DNA from: an uncultured Campylobacter sp.
GTDB taxonomy: Bacteria > Campylobacterota > Campylobacteria > Campylobacterales > Campylobacteraceae
NCBI RefSeq assembly: GCF_937996225.1
Contig: NZ_CALKTC010000020.1
Span: forward strand, 23,693 to 87,692
Direction of reading: 5' to 3'
Length of the DNA: 64,000 nucleotides
The notes beneath the pieces were generated by a model. The model saw only the letters and a program-made list of their open reading frames with translations. It searched no databases and had not been told where the DNA came from. Position numbers and translations under genes: made by a program. Below, piece by piece: positions 50,543-60,400 of the stretch; the stretch's first letter is position 1; every line of letters begins with the position of its first letter.

Positions 50543-50812
50543 AATGCATACTCCAAGTTCGTAAATTCTGCCATCTCATGTTTGAGCGCAGTGCGAGATC
50601 CTTTTCTGCGCCGTTGCAAATTTATCTATAAATCGTCGTCTCGCGTTTGAGCTGTGAGACACAGGCTTTTAGCTAGCTTGTGGGCTAGATCAAGGCGGTT
50701 TAAATTTTAAAATTTAGCTCTAAAATGAGGGCTTGCCTTTTAGCATAAATTTTTTATCAAGATATATGATATATGCGAGTAGACCCGCTACAGGCAAAAC
50801 ACTTGTTTTAAC

Positions 50813-51385
50813 TTAAAATTCTTTACCCGCGCCGCCCTTTGCGCTTAAATTCCTTAAAAATTCCGCGTACTCCGCCGCGCCTTTTTCTATCTGCTCGGCA
50901 CTACTTTGATAATCGACACCCGGCGTCTCTTCGGCGCCGTAAAACGCGAAAAATCCGCGCCAGTCTGCATGAAAATAGTAGCGGAATGCCAGCTCGAACG
51001 GCGCTAAAATCTGCTCCATCGTGAAATGATACCGCCCGCTAGGCGCGTAGTCGGTGCGCTTGATGCCCGCGCTCACCGCCAGCGCCACGGCGCGCCCGCG
51101 CATGCCCTCGCTCGCTCGCCCGTAGGCAAATCCATACGTCATCGTCGCATCGATCCAGCTTTTTAAAATCGCGGGTGAGGAGAAATTATGCAGCGGAAAT
51201 TGCAGCACCAGCGCGTCGTGAGCTTTGATTATCGCGCGCTCGCGCTCGCCGTCTATCTCGCCGCTAGGATACTCGCGCGCTAGGTCGCGCACGGCGAAAT
51301 TTTGCGCGGCGGCCTCTTTCAAAAACCGTTTGTTTATGATCGAATTTTTAATGTCCGGATGGGCTAGAATGATTAAATTTTTCAT
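50813..51385 (-). CDS. NAD(P)H-dependent flavodoxin-fold oxidoreductase (KefF/MdaB-like)
   Basis: A 190-residue FMN-dependent quinone reductase-like protein. NLIILAHPDIKNSIINK, the PLHNFSSPAILKSWIDATMTYGF block and AVSAGI are typical. It resembles the plus-strand gene at 52546, and the two flank bcp, so a role in quinone or oxidant defence is plausible. Confidence 0.85.
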   Translation of the reverse strand: MKNLIILAHPDIKNSIINKRFLKEAAAQNFAVRDLAREYPSGEIDGERERAIIKAHDALVLQFPLHNFSSPAILKSWIDATMTYGFAYGRASEGMRGRAVALAVSAGIKRTDYAPSGRYHFTMEQILAPFELAFRYYFHADWRGFFAFYGAEETPGVDYQSSAEQIEKGAAEYAEFLRNLSAKGGAGKEF

Positions 51386-51517
51386 ATTTTTCCTTTAAAA
51401 TTTTGGTTTAGGGCGATAAATTTACCGCTAAAATCCGCAGATATAGCCCCGCCTTAGAATTTCGCTTTCAAATGAGCGGCGTAATTTAGAGGCAAAATTT
51501 CAAGACTAAATTTTAAT

Positions 51518-51531
51518 GCCGAAGCTTCGGC
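51518..51531. repeat. 14-bp perfect palindrome
   Basis: GCCGAAGCTTCGGC in the gap between the oxidoreductase and bcp. No function is evident. Confidence 0.4.
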
Positions 51532-51593
51532 GCTTAAATTTTGACGCCGAAATTCCGTAGCAAATTCAGTGCATAAATTTCATAATTAAAGCT

Positions 51594-51610
51594 TGGCGCT
51601 CAATGCGCCA
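51594..51610 (-). terminator. Terminator-like hairpin after bcp
   Basis: TGGCGC, five-base loop, GCGCCA, followed on the minus strand by AGCTTTAATT. It lies about 30 bases after the bcp stop. Confidence 0.45.
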
Positions 51611-51640
51611 GAGCCCCGCTTCAAAACACCGCCTAGCGCT

Positions 51641-52168
51641 TTATTTCCCCGTAGCTAGCAGATCCGCGAGCACCTTTGCGGCGTGATCCTTTGCCTTGAC
51701 GCTTTTATAGACCTTTAAAATTTTGCCGTCCGCACCGATCAGAAAGGTCGAGCGCACGATGCCCAGATACTCGCGCCCATAGTTTTTGCGCACCTGCCAC
51801 GTGCCGTATAGCTTGGCTACCTCGTGCTGCGGATCGCTCAGCAGGATGTGCTTTAGGCTTTGCTTGGCGATGAAGCCCGCGTGGGATTTGGCGCTGTCGG
51901 GGCTGATGCCGACGATCACGCAGTCTGCAGCGATAAAATCATCGTATGCGGCGCTAAATTCGCACGCTTCGGTCGTGCAGCCGGGGGTGTTGTCCTTGGG
52001 GTAAAAATACAGCGCGACCTTTTTTCCCGCGAAGTCCTTTAGTGCGACGCTCGCTCCGTCGGCGTTTTGCAAGCTAAACTCGGGCGCCGCGTCTCCCGCT
52101 TGCAGCGTGATTTTGCGCTCGCGATCCTCTGCGCTGAACTCGTCTTCGATCTGTGTTTTTCTCTGCAT
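51641..52168 (-). CDS. bcp: Thiol peroxidase, Bcp/PrxQ type
   Basis: A 175-residue peroxiredoxin reducing peroxides. The peroxidatic cysteine C64 and the resolving C69 are in TPGCTTEACEF, five residues apart as in PrxQ. An N-terminal extension of about 20 residues precedes the usual start (LQAGDAAPEFSLQN), so an internal start is possible, but the first ATG has GGAAACG upstream. Confidence 0.9.
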   Translation of the reverse strand: MQRKTQIEDEFSAEDRERKITLQAGDAAPEFSLQNADGASVALKDFAGKKVALYFYPKDNTPGCTTEACEFSAAYDDFIAADCVIVGISPDSAKSHAGFIAKQSLKHILLSDPQHEVAKLYGTWQVRKNYGREYLGIVRSTFLIGADGKILKVYKSVKAKDHAAKVLADLLATGK

Positions 52169-52470
52169 ATCGTTTCCTTTTTTTGAAATTTTCGGGCTCG
52201 TAGCCCAAATCGCGGCTAAATTTTAATCTTTTTTCATAAATTTATCCTTGCTTGGATAAAATTTTGCTCCGCGCCGTAGCTGCGCGCGCATTGGACGGAT
52301 CGTAAGCAGATCGTTCTAGACGAGACTAATCCTGGAAGCTTGTGCTTTACGGCACGCGTAAAAACATTTGTTGCACATGCCTTGAGGCAGTATGGTACGA
52401 GAGCGCCTCGTATCTATCGTGCCGCACAAATTCAAATTCCCCACAAGAAAAAATAACTCTTCATTTTCTA

Positions 52471-52487
52471 CCCCCCCCTTTTTTTTT
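52471..52487 (+). repeat. C8T9 homopolymer tract in a promoter region
   Basis: Eight C followed by nine T, 24 bases upstream of a TATGAT -10 box (52512-52517). Campylobacters use G/C tracts of this length for phase variation. The tract would lie near -53 to -37 relative to the predicted start, so length changes would move upstream elements. Confidence 0.6.
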
Positions 52488-52511
52488 AATCTACTCTTAG
52501 CTTTTTAACGA

Positions 52512-52517
52512 TATGAT
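52512..52517 (+). promoter_or_regulatory. -10 box for the flavodoxin-fold gene
   Basis: TATGAT preceded by TTTTTAACGA. It lies 29 bases before the ATG, with GAAGGAGAC as ribosome binding site. Confidence 0.45.
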
Positions 52518-52545
52518 TGCTTAAAATTTTAACGAAGGAGACAAG

Positions 52546-53094
52546 ATGAAAACGCTCGTGATCTTATCGCATCCCAATTTCGCTGCCTCGCGCGTGAACA
52601 AAGCCCTATCGCAGGTCGCAAAGGGCACCGCCGGCGTGGAGGTACGCCATTTAGAGGGGCTTTACGGCTCGGATTTTGCGCGTATCGACGTCCGCGCAGA
52701 GCAAGACGCGCTATTGGGCGCCGACCGCATCGTATTTTTGTACCCGATGTACTGGCTAAACGTGCCGCCTATGCTAAAAGCCTATATCGACATCGTCTTT
52801 TCGCACGAGTTGGTGGGTTCCGGCGTGCTTAAAGGCAAGGTCTTGCAGCTTGCGCTAAGTGCTAGTACGCCGCTTAGCGAGTACTCTAAGCAGGGCGCTA
52901 TCGGCTTTAGCTTGGATGAAATTTTAACGCCGCTTAAGATCACGGCAAACTATTGCGGGATGGACTTTGCCGTGCCGTTTATCAGCAGCGGGTTTGAGCC
53001 GGGCGAGTTTGGCGACGATGCCGTAGAGGCTGCAACCGCACGCTTTGGTAAGCTGTTGCGAGGCGAGTTGAGTCCCGGCGAGTATCAAATTTAG
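52546..53094 (+). CDS. NAD(P)H-dependent flavodoxin-fold oxidoreductase
   Basis: A 182-residue protein of the Flavodoxin_2 family. TLVILSHPNFAASRVNKAL, FLYPMYWLNVPPMLKAYID and the C-terminal FGKLLRGEL are seen. It probably reduces quinones or azo compounds with FMN. The C8T9 tract in its promoter suggests that its expression may switch. Confidence 0.85.
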   Translation: MKTLVILSHPNFAASRVNKALSQVAKGTAGVEVRHLEGLYGSDFARIDVRAEQDALLGADRIVFLYPMYWLNVPPMLKAYIDIVFSHELVGSGVLKGKVLQLALSASTPLSEYSKQGAIGFSLDEILTPLKITANYCGMDFAVPFISSGFEPGEFGDDAVEAATARFGKLLRGELSPGEYQI

Positions 53095-53707
53095 CAAAGC
53101 AAATGCCCGCTACCCGCGGCTACGAGCCAAAATTTTAGGAGAGTGATTTATTCGCGGAATCCACGCCTTTTAACGAGCCGATCGGTAAAAGCTCAAAAAA
53201 CGCTCGGGTTTAGGGCAAGGCGATCGGCTCGATGATCTGTCCGTGCTGCTATCTATCGGCGGTTAGTGTGTGCCGCTATGATCTAGATCGGCTCATTCTT
53301 GGTGTGGACATCTGCGCGAGGATCGATCGCTACTGCGCAAAGCGGCGGCGCATCGCGAGCGCGCAAAATATGAAAGCACATTACTATAAGCGAGCGAGCG
53401 GGGCAAGGGCGGGTCTGCGTTTCATAAATATATCGCGCGTGGGCTTACCTGCTGCATAGATGCAAAGCCTGCGCAAAATTCGCACTGCGGTAAAATAGGG
53501 CAAGACCGTTCTTGGTGTGATTGGGGCTGAATGTCGCGCGGGGTGCATCTGCGCGCATGAGAGAAAAGACCGCTTATAGCGTTATTTGAGCTGCTACGAA
53601 ATTTGATTTATCAAAAGAGATTTTTGAAGAAGGAGCAGAATTTATAAAATTTCGCTCCTTTATTTTGCGATATTTAAAGCGTGCACATCGTTTCGCGCAA
53701 TGCAAAA
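53095..53707. other. Gap with an 11-bp inverted repeat, no credible gene
   Basis: About 610 bases. CGAGCCGATCG (53174-53184) and CGATCGGCTCG (53221-53231) are exact inverted copies 36 bases apart; GATCGGCTC recurs at 53286. The 75-codon open frame at 53232-53459 is cysteine- and arginine-rich without a ribosome binding site and is probably not a gene. Confidence 0.45.
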
Positions 53708-54133
53708 TTATTTTACACCGACGATGATTTGAGTAGCTTTGATGATCGCAGTTACTTCGTCGCCGACTGCTAGCGCCAAATTTTTAACAGAGCTGTTTGT
53801 GACGATCGCGCTTAGATTCTCACCGCCTGCGGTTCTGACATCGATTTCAGCATTGATTGCGCCCTCTTTAACGGCGGTGATTTTGCCTTTTAGTTGATTT
53901 GCAGCACTTAGGCGAAGATCATTTTCTCCCTTTGAAATGATGACATTCGGGGCTTTGAATAAAAATACTGCCTCTTTGCCGGCTTTTAAATCCAAAGTTT
54001 TTTCAGAATCAACCGTCACGGTTGCTTTTAGCACGTCGCCGCCTCTGGTTTTAGCTGTGATTAGCGAATTTACCGCACCTGTTTTTACATCGCTGATTAC
54101 GACGTGAAGCTGATTTCTAGCACTTATTGCCAT
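53708..54133 (-). CDS. Molbindin, two Mop/TOBE domains
   Basis: A 141-residue cytoplasmic molybdate/tungstate-binding protein made of two Mop domains, about 3-68 and 72-140. Each starts with SARNQLHVVISDVKTGAVN or the related SAANQLKGKITAVKEGAIN. Such di-Mop proteins store or buffer oxyanions. No mod transporter is adjacent. TGTGAGAAACTATG-type upstream sequence holds AAGGAG. mobA at 2.8 kb uses the same metal pathway. Confidence 0.88.
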   Translation of the reverse strand: MAISARNQLHVVISDVKTGAVNSLITAKTRGGDVLKATVTVDSEKTLDLKAGKEAVFLFKAPNVIISKGENDLRLSAANQLKGKITAVKEGAINAEIDVRTAGGENLSAIVTNSSVKNLALAVGDEVTAIIKATQIIVGVK

Positions 54134-54605
54134 AGTTTCTCCTTGTAAAAAATTGCGAGCAATGTTAGCGGCAAATCCTTAAATGAAATTTAAAAATGCT
54201 GCGTGTAAGAAATTAATTTGATTTGTTGCGAATTTATATTAAGCTCACTTTTCAAATTCCTAGCTTGCATTATGAAAAATAGCGTTAAAAAATAGATGAA
54301 ATTCTAAATTTGCATATATTAAATCGAGTTATTTTCCTTGAAATTTTATTTGCTTTTTATAAAATTCTGCGTTTTTTAGAGCTCTGACGCAAAATTTAGC
54401 GTTTGTTTTATGCGCATCTGTGAAGTGTACATCCGGATAGAAAATTTATCTCAAATCGGGTCTGGCAAGGCTTTAAGAGCGCTCCGCTCACGCCTGTTCG
54501 CTGAATTTTGCGCCTCGCACATCGGTTTTACGAGTGAATTGGCGAGCGAGGCGGTTTTACATTTGCTTTAAAATATGGCGGGCAGTGCGCTTTGAGCGCA
54601 AAATT
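54134..54605. other. Gap with no recognisable gene
   Basis: About 470 bases, AT-rich near the molbindin gene and GC-rich near the DUF488 gene. Short inverted repeats such as GCGCCTCGC/GCGAGGCGG occur, and GTGCGCT/AGCGCAC overlaps the end of the DUF488 gene. No open frame worth reporting. Confidence 0.4.
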
Positions 54606-54962
54606 TTAGCGCACCTTGCTTTGCAGAAAATCACGCAGAATTATCGCGTGGTTGCAGTGCTCGTCCTTTGCGGCATATAGCAGCGTGACGGCCGGCTCGT
54701 TTTTAACCTTTTTCAAAAATTCAGCTACGGCGGGATTTTGCTCAAGTTCAGCCAGGTAAAGCTCCTTAAAATGGGCGAAATTCTCAGGCTTATGCGCGAA
54801 AAGCTTGCGTATTTCGGTGCTAGGCGTTATGTCCTTTGCCCACATATCAAGCTCCAGCGTGTCTTTTTTTATGCCACGCGGCCATAGCCTATCGCAAAGC
54901 ACGCGAAAACCATCCTCTTCCTCCGCGCTCTCATAGACGCGTTTAATTTTAAATTTTGTCAT
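54606..54962 (-). CDS. DUF488 (YeaO-like) protein
   Basis: A 118-residue protein of unknown function. CDRLWPRGIKKDTLELDMW and LLYAAKDEHCNHAIIL are conserved family blocks. It follows purF by 20 bases and could be cotranscribed. Confidence 0.88.
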   Translation of the reverse strand: MTKFKIKRVYESAEEEDGFRVLCDRLWPRGIKKDTLELDMWAKDITPSTEIRKLFAHKPENFAHFKELYLAELEQNPAVAEFLKKVKNEPAVTLLYAAKDEHCNHAIILRDFLQSKVR

Positions 54963-54982
54963 AGTTTGCTCCTTTAAATTTG

Positions 54983-56329
54983 CTAATCTTTGATGAAATA
55001 ATCGCCGTCGAAGCTTACGAGCGAGTATTTGCGCTCGCCCCCAAGCGCCTCTACGAGTTCGGGCACGCTAAGAAACGTGAGGCTATCGGCGCCTATAAAT
55101 TTGCAAATTTCATCCGTGCTCATATTCGCGGCGATCAGCTCGCGCACGCTCGGCGTGTCGATACCGTAGCGCTCGGGATACTTTAGCTCGGGGCTTGCGA
55201 TGCACATATGTACGCGCGCTGCGCCCGCATGGCGCAGAAGCTCGACGATCTTTTTGCTCGTGGTGCCGCGCACGATGCTGTCGTCGATCACCGCGACGCT
55301 CTTGCCGTGCAGTGCCGCGCCGATCGGATTTAGCTTGAGTTTGACCTTTAAATTTCGTACCTCTTGCGTCGGCTCGATGAAGGTGCGGCCGATGTAGTGG
55401 TTGCGCACGATCGCCATCTCAAAGGGGATTTTGCTCTCTTGCGCAAAACCCAGCGCCGCCGGTACGCCGCTATCGGGCACAGGCACGACGAAATCAGCCT
55501 TTAAACTCCTACATTTTCGCGCGAGCGCCGCGCCCAGTTTTTTTCTGACCTCATATACGTTTTTGCCCTCTACGACGCTGTCTGGGCGCGCAAAGTAGAT
55601 GTATTCAAACGCGCAAATTCTAGCCTCCGCGGCTTTTAAAATTTGAACCGAGCTAAACTCATCCTTGCCCTCTTCGAAGATCACCATCTCGCCGGGCTTT
55701 ACGTCACGGATGAACTCGGCTCCTACGAGATCAAACGCGCAGGTCTCGCTCGCGACGATGTAGCCGCCGTCTTTGAGCCTGCCGATGCTAAGCGGACGCA
55801 CGCCGTAGCGATCGCGCACGGCAAACATCTTCGAGCGGCTCAGGATCAGAAGCGAATACGCGCCCACGCACTGCTGTAGCGCCTCGACGATGCGGTCTTT
55901 TAGATGCTCCTGCTTGCTGCGTGCGATGAGGTGCAGGATATTTTCGGTGTCCATGCCGGACTGAAAGATCGCCCCCTCGCTTACAAGCTTGCGGCGGATT
56001 TCGTCTTTATTGATCAAATTTCCGTTATGAACGATCGAGATCTCCCCTAGTGCGTAGTTGCCCGCAACAGGCTGCGCATCCTTTAGGCTATCTGCGCCCG
56101 CGGTGCCGTAGCGGTTGTGGCCGATCGCGATGTTGCCCTTTAAAATTTCAAAACTCGCGGGGCTAAAAACCTCCGTCACGAGCCCCGTGGCTTTGATCGT
56201 TTTGATGTGATGATTAAAGCTCGAGCTGATGCCGCTTGCCTCCTGGCCGCGGTGCTGCATGGCAAAAAGCCCGTAATACGCGGTCTTAGCCGCACCTTCG
56301 GAATTTATGACTCCCACGATTGCGCACAT
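54983..56329 (-). CDS. purF: Amidophosphoribosyltransferase
   Basis: The first committed step of purine synthesis, making phosphoribosylamine from PRPP and glutamine. C2 is the glutaminase nucleophile once Met1 is removed. MQHRGQEASGI, IGHNRYGTAG and the PRPP motif VAVIDDSIVRGTTSKK are present. 448 residues, full length. It lies near dapB as in C. jejuni. Confidence 0.97.
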   Translation of the reverse strand: MCAIVGVINSEGAAKTAYYGLFAMQHRGQEASGISSSFNHHIKTIKATGLVTEVFSPASFEILKGNIAIGHNRYGTAGADSLKDAQPVAGNYALGEISIVHNGNLINKDEIRRKLVSEGAIFQSGMDTENILHLIARSKQEHLKDRIVEALQQCVGAYSLLILSRSKMFAVRDRYGVRPLSIGRLKDGGYIVASETCAFDLVGAEFIRDVKPGEMVIFEEGKDEFSSVQILKAAEARICAFEYIYFARPDSVVEGKNVYEVRKKLGAALARKCRSLKADFVVPVPDSGVPAALGFAQESKIPFEMAIVRNHYIGRTFIEPTQEVRNLKVKLKLNPIGAALHGKSVAVIDDSIVRGTTSKKIVELLRHAGAARVHMCIASPELKYPERYGIDTPSVRELIAANMSTDEICKFIGADSLTFLSVPELVEALGGERKYSLVSFDGDYFIKD

Positions 56330-56381
56330 TTTCTAACCTCTTAAATTTTATTTTTTAGAAATTTATCTATATTTTGTTTTA

Positions 56382-56573
56382 TCATTGACGGCTTGCCGTC
56401 CGGCATGTTGCCGGCGCCTCATCAAATAGATCGGCTGAAATTTTAAACCTCTCGGCGATATTTGCTCTACCTTTGGCGTAGCTGCCGAATAGCCCGACTT
56501 TGTAAATTCCAAAGCTTTCAAGCTCGGGCTTTGGCTCGCGCAAAAAATTTAAAATTTCATCTTTGGTTGGCAT
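56382..56573 (-). pseudogene. Truncated minimal nucleotidyltransferase (MNT-type)
   Basis: Begins MPTKDEILNFLREPKPELES and has VGLFGSYAKGRA, the GSx10DxD start of MNT antitoxin-like nucleotidyltransferases. The DxD catalytic pair and the remaining half are missing; the tail after residue 40 is unrelated sequence. It is probably a remnant of a MntA-type gene, whose HepT partner is also absent. The start has GAGGAAAAA upstream, so the fragment may still be translated. Confidence 0.65.
56387..56414. repeat. Two adjacent small palindromes at the nucleotidyltransferase end
   Basis: GACGGC-TT-GCCGTC (56387-56400) and CCGGCA-TGT-TGCCGG (56400-56414) overlap by one base at the broken end of the gene. 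They may mark the deletion breakpoint. Confidence 0.4.
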
Positions 56574-56601
56574 TTTTTCCTCTTAAATTTAGCCGCAAAG
56601 C

Positions 56602-57363
56602 CTAGATTCCTAAGCAGTCGTCTATGCCGTAAAGCCCGCTATTTTGGGCCGCTAGCCATACCGCTGCCTTTATCGCGCCTCTGGCAAAGGTCGCGCGCGA
56701 AGTCGCCGTATGATTTAGCTCGATGAACTCGCCCTCGCCGTAAAATCCCACGGTGTGGCGTCCGACTATATCGCCGCCGCGTAGCGACATCACGGCGATC
56801 TCGTCCTTGCTCCGCTCGCCAATGAGCCCGTCGCGACCGCTTACGCGCACGTCTTTTAAGTTTAGCTCGCGCGCGCTTGCGGTGCTTTCCGCAAGGCTCA
56901 TCGCCGTGCCGCTCGGGGCGTCTTTTTTGTGGCGGTGGTGCATCTCTAAAATTTCGCAGTCAAAATCGCGCAGGCTCCTGCTGGCAAGCGCTACGAGTTT
57001 GTTTAGCACCGCGACGCCTAGGCTCATATTCGTAGCGTGCAGCACGGGCATATTTGCGCCGCACTCGCGCAGTAGCCGCTCGCCCTCCTCTCCTAGAGCC
57101 GTCGTGCCGATACAAAGCGGCTTTGGGTGCGAAAGCGCAAATTTCATTAAGCTTATCGCGCCGTCTCGGATCGTGAAGTCTATCACGACGTCGCAGCTGC
57201 TAAAAAGCTCGTCGTAGCTGCTTACTACGGCGCAGCTCGGCGTATAATCAAGCGGCGCGACCGTGTAGATCACGCTTGCTCGTGCCTGATCGAAATTTTT
57301 CAGGCATTCGTAGATCATCGTGCCCATTCTGCCGCTTCCGCCGTGAATTCCTATATTTATCAT
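56602..57363 (-). CDS. dapB: 4-hydroxy-tetrahydrodipicolinate reductase
   Basis: Second step of the DAP/lysine pathway. The 253-residue enzyme starts with the nucleotide-binding IGIHGGSGRMGTMI and has the signature EMHHRHKKDAPSGTA with catalytic His and Lys. Upstream of purF in the minus orientation, with the truncated gene between. Confidence 0.95.
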   Translation of the reverse strand: MINIGIHGGSGRMGTMIYECLKNFDQARASVIYTVAPLDYTPSCAVVSSYDELFSSCDVVIDFTIRDGAISLMKFALSHPKPLCIGTTALGEEGERLLRECGANMPVLHATNMSLGVAVLNKLVALASRSLRDFDCEILEMHHRHKKDAPSGTAMSLAESTASARELNLKDVRVSGRDGLIGERSKDEIAVMSLRGGDIVGRHTVGFYGEGEFIELNHTATSRATFARGAIKAAVWLAAQNSGLYGIDDCLGI

Positions 57364-57390
57364 CGCCGTTCCTTTAAATTTAGTCCGCTT

Positions 57391-57404
57391 AGTATAGCCA
57401 AATT
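57391..57404 (-). promoter_or_regulatory. Promoter of dapB
   Basis: On the minus strand AAATTTGGC then TATACT (57396-57391), 28 bases before the ATG. One mismatch to TATAAT. Confidence 0.45.
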
Positions 57405-57413
57405 TTGCTTACG

Positions 57414-60400
57414 CTAATTTTCAAGACCCAGGTTTAGCGGGATAAAGCTGTTTTGTTTAAGCTCCGCTTCGCTCGGTTTTTTGATCTCTATACGAGAGGC
57501 GCTTACGCCGCGCTGCACGAGTGCTGATTGCACGGCGGCCGCCCTAGCAAGGGCTAACTCATCAAGACGCGAACGGGTAAATTTCTGCGCTGCTATCAGC
57601 TCCTCCATCGCCTCATCGCCGCCGGATTTGATGCTGTATTTGATCTTAAGCGCCGCTATGGCTTCATCCGTAGAGAGCCCCTGCTTATTAGACATCAGCG
57701 TGAGGGCATTTTGCAGCGAGCGCCTTTGAAACTCGTGAGTATCGAGCTTTTCGTTGTACGCAGAGTTTAGGATGATCTTAAGATCGGGCTTAGCTTTTGC
57801 GACCTTGGCTAAATCATCTATTTTAGAGTTTTCGCTGATTAAAATTTCGCTGCTCGCTGCCTCAAAATCGATACTTTCGAGCTTTTTCGTATCCACGCCT
57901 GCGATCTTTCCCATAAATCTAAACGGACTTAACACGATGTCAGATAGCAGCTTTTTGACCGCACCCCAAACCAGCGCGCCGTAGCTAAATTTCGGATCGC
58001 TCAGCGTGCCGCTTAGAGGCAAGCTAATATCGATCTGATCGTCGCTGTTCTTTAGGATCGATACGACTAGACCGATCGGAAGACTCAGCGCATCCTTGCT
58101 CTGCACCTCTTTGCCGAGCTCGAAGCGGTCTAAATTTAGATCATTGCTTGCGTTTAGCTTGCCATCGTCGATTTTGTAGGCAAGTTTTAAATTTAACTTG
58201 CCGCCCGCGATTTCATTGCCGATATATTTGGCGGTATAGGGCGATGCGGGCGCAAGCGGAATCTCCTTTAAAACGACGTTTATATCGCTTTTGCGTTTAA
58301 AATCCAGCGGATAGGCGCGCGCCGTGATGCTCGCTAGCCCGCTTCCGCTTACGAGCGAGCTAAATTTGATATCCGCCGCTCGCTTCGGACTGATTTCGCT
58401 GATGCTTGCTTTCATATCGCTGATGCGCAGTTTAAAGGGCGTTGCTAGACTCTCGTCGGTGAAATTTAAACTTCCGCCGCTAAGCGAGATATTTTTTACG
58501 CTCCACGCAAAGTTTGCCTTGCTTTTTGCGGGTCTGCTAGGTGCCGCTTCGGCGGGCTTTGCGGCCTGTTTTGCCTGCGCGGCGGGCTTTATCAGCGAGA
58601 GCAAATTTAAACGCCTATCTTTATTTAGCGAGATATTTGCCGCGGGTGAGCCAAGAGCGATCTTATTTAGTGTGAGAGAGCTTGGGCTTAGCGCGATTTG
58701 CGCGACATTCAGCGACGCAAGGGAGAAAATTTTATCCCTGCCCGAGCTTAGCGCCAAGCCTTTGCCTGAAAGCTTTGCTTCGAGCGAGAAGGCGTTTGAA
58801 AACTTCAGCTGCCCTTGCGTAGCGAGCTCGCCGGCGATGGAGCCTGCGATAAATTCCGCTGCATATTTGTTAAAAACGCTCAAATTTGGTGCATTTAGGC
58901 TGAAGTTCACGCCTACGTTAAGCGGCGCGATGCTAGCCTTACCGTCCGCGTTAGCGGTGATTTCGCCCGTGATAAGGCTTGCTTTGATACCGAAGGGCTC
59001 GGCGAAATTCGAGCTTAGCCCGCTTAGCGTGGCGCTGAAATCCTTGATCTCGTGCACGTTGTTTTTAACGATAAAGCTCTCGTCGATCTTGGCCTTTGCG
59101 CCCATTACGGAGGCCTCGCCGATCTTAAATTTTAAAACGGGACTTTTAGAGGGCTTTTTAGAATCTGAATTTGCGCCGCTTGCCGTAGAATTTGCATCCG
59201 CTTGGTTTGAGGCGCTAGAGCTTGCCGTTTTTTTGAAGCTTGCGGGATTTTTAGAGATCGCGCTTAAGATCGCCAGATCGTTTATGCTTTTTGCTCCGTC
59301 AGCGTCCACCTCCGAGTTGAAAAACGGCTCGTTTAGCAAAATTTTATCCACGCCCAGATCGAGATCCGCGACGTTAAATTTCACCCCTTGCACGCCGAAG
59401 CTTTCAAATCCGCTAAAAATTCCGTTTTTGTTTGCTATTTTGGAGTTTGAAATTTTAGCAAACTTCAGACTTGCGCCGTTTTGCATGCCCTCTTTGTCGT
59501 AGCTAAATGCGCCCAGCTCGGTTGCGGCGACCGAAATTTTATCGCTGCGTGCTAGCGTAATCTGCGTATCCGCGATACTAAAGGCGCCAAAACCCGTATG
59601 AAGGGCCGTATCGTTACCTTCGGCGTTAAATTTTAAGAAATTTTCCGTGATTTTAGTATCGTTTGAGACGACCGAAATTTGCGGGTTTGCAAAGCTTGAG
59701 CGGTTTAGATCTACGCTTTTTACGGCGGAGTTTAGCCGCAAGTTTGCCCCCGTTTTATTAAAATCCAGCGCAAAATCCGCGACCCGTGCGCCCTCAAAAC
59801 CCGTGGAAATTTTGGTTTCGTTCATATCGTATTTTGCGCCTGAAACTAGCACTTGCGGGATTACCACTTTGCCTGAAATTTCATTCGAGATGTCCGTATT
59901 CAGCTCAAAGCTCGGGATTTTCAGCGAGTCTAGCGAAATTAAGCTTTGATCTTGCAAAATTTCTAGGCTTTGCAGCTCGAGCTTTGAGTTTTCAAGCGCA
60001 AATTTTATATTTTCATCGATGCTCAATCGGTAATTCAGCTCGGCGGAAAGGAAGCCGTTTTTAAACCGCACGCCGCTAGGATCGAGGTATGATAGCCAAA
60101 ACGGATCGATTTTCAGTCGCGAGATATCTACCTTGCCGTGTAGACGAAGAGGCGCCAGGTCGATGGCTCCATCGAAGCTCAGCGCGTCGTATGTACGCGA
60201 AACGGCGCTTAAATCGTGCTCGCCGATCGTTTCATCCTTTAAATTTAGTCCGTTGATCTCATAATTTAGCTCGGTCGAAATGAGCGAAAATGGCCTTTTT
60301 AGGGAGTTATCGACGTAGCCCAGAGAGCCGCGCTCGATCTTAAAATTATTCAGCGTGACGTTGAAGCTGGAGTTTTCATCCTTGTTTTCGCTCTTTTGCT

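Noticed and set aside
52471..52487. C8T9 tract as an assembly artefact
   Set aside because: Not fully excluded, but the tract has clean unique flanks and an appropriate position relative to a promoter, so I kept it as a finding.
53232..53459. A 75-codon open frame in the gap before the molbindin gene
   Set aside because: No ribosome binding site, odd Cys/Arg composition, no family resemblance.
58324..59502. A 392-codon open frame antisense to the DUF748 gene
   Set aside because: It lies wholly within a clear 1120-residue gene, is low-complexity Leu/Ala/Ser in composition, and has no ribosome binding site.
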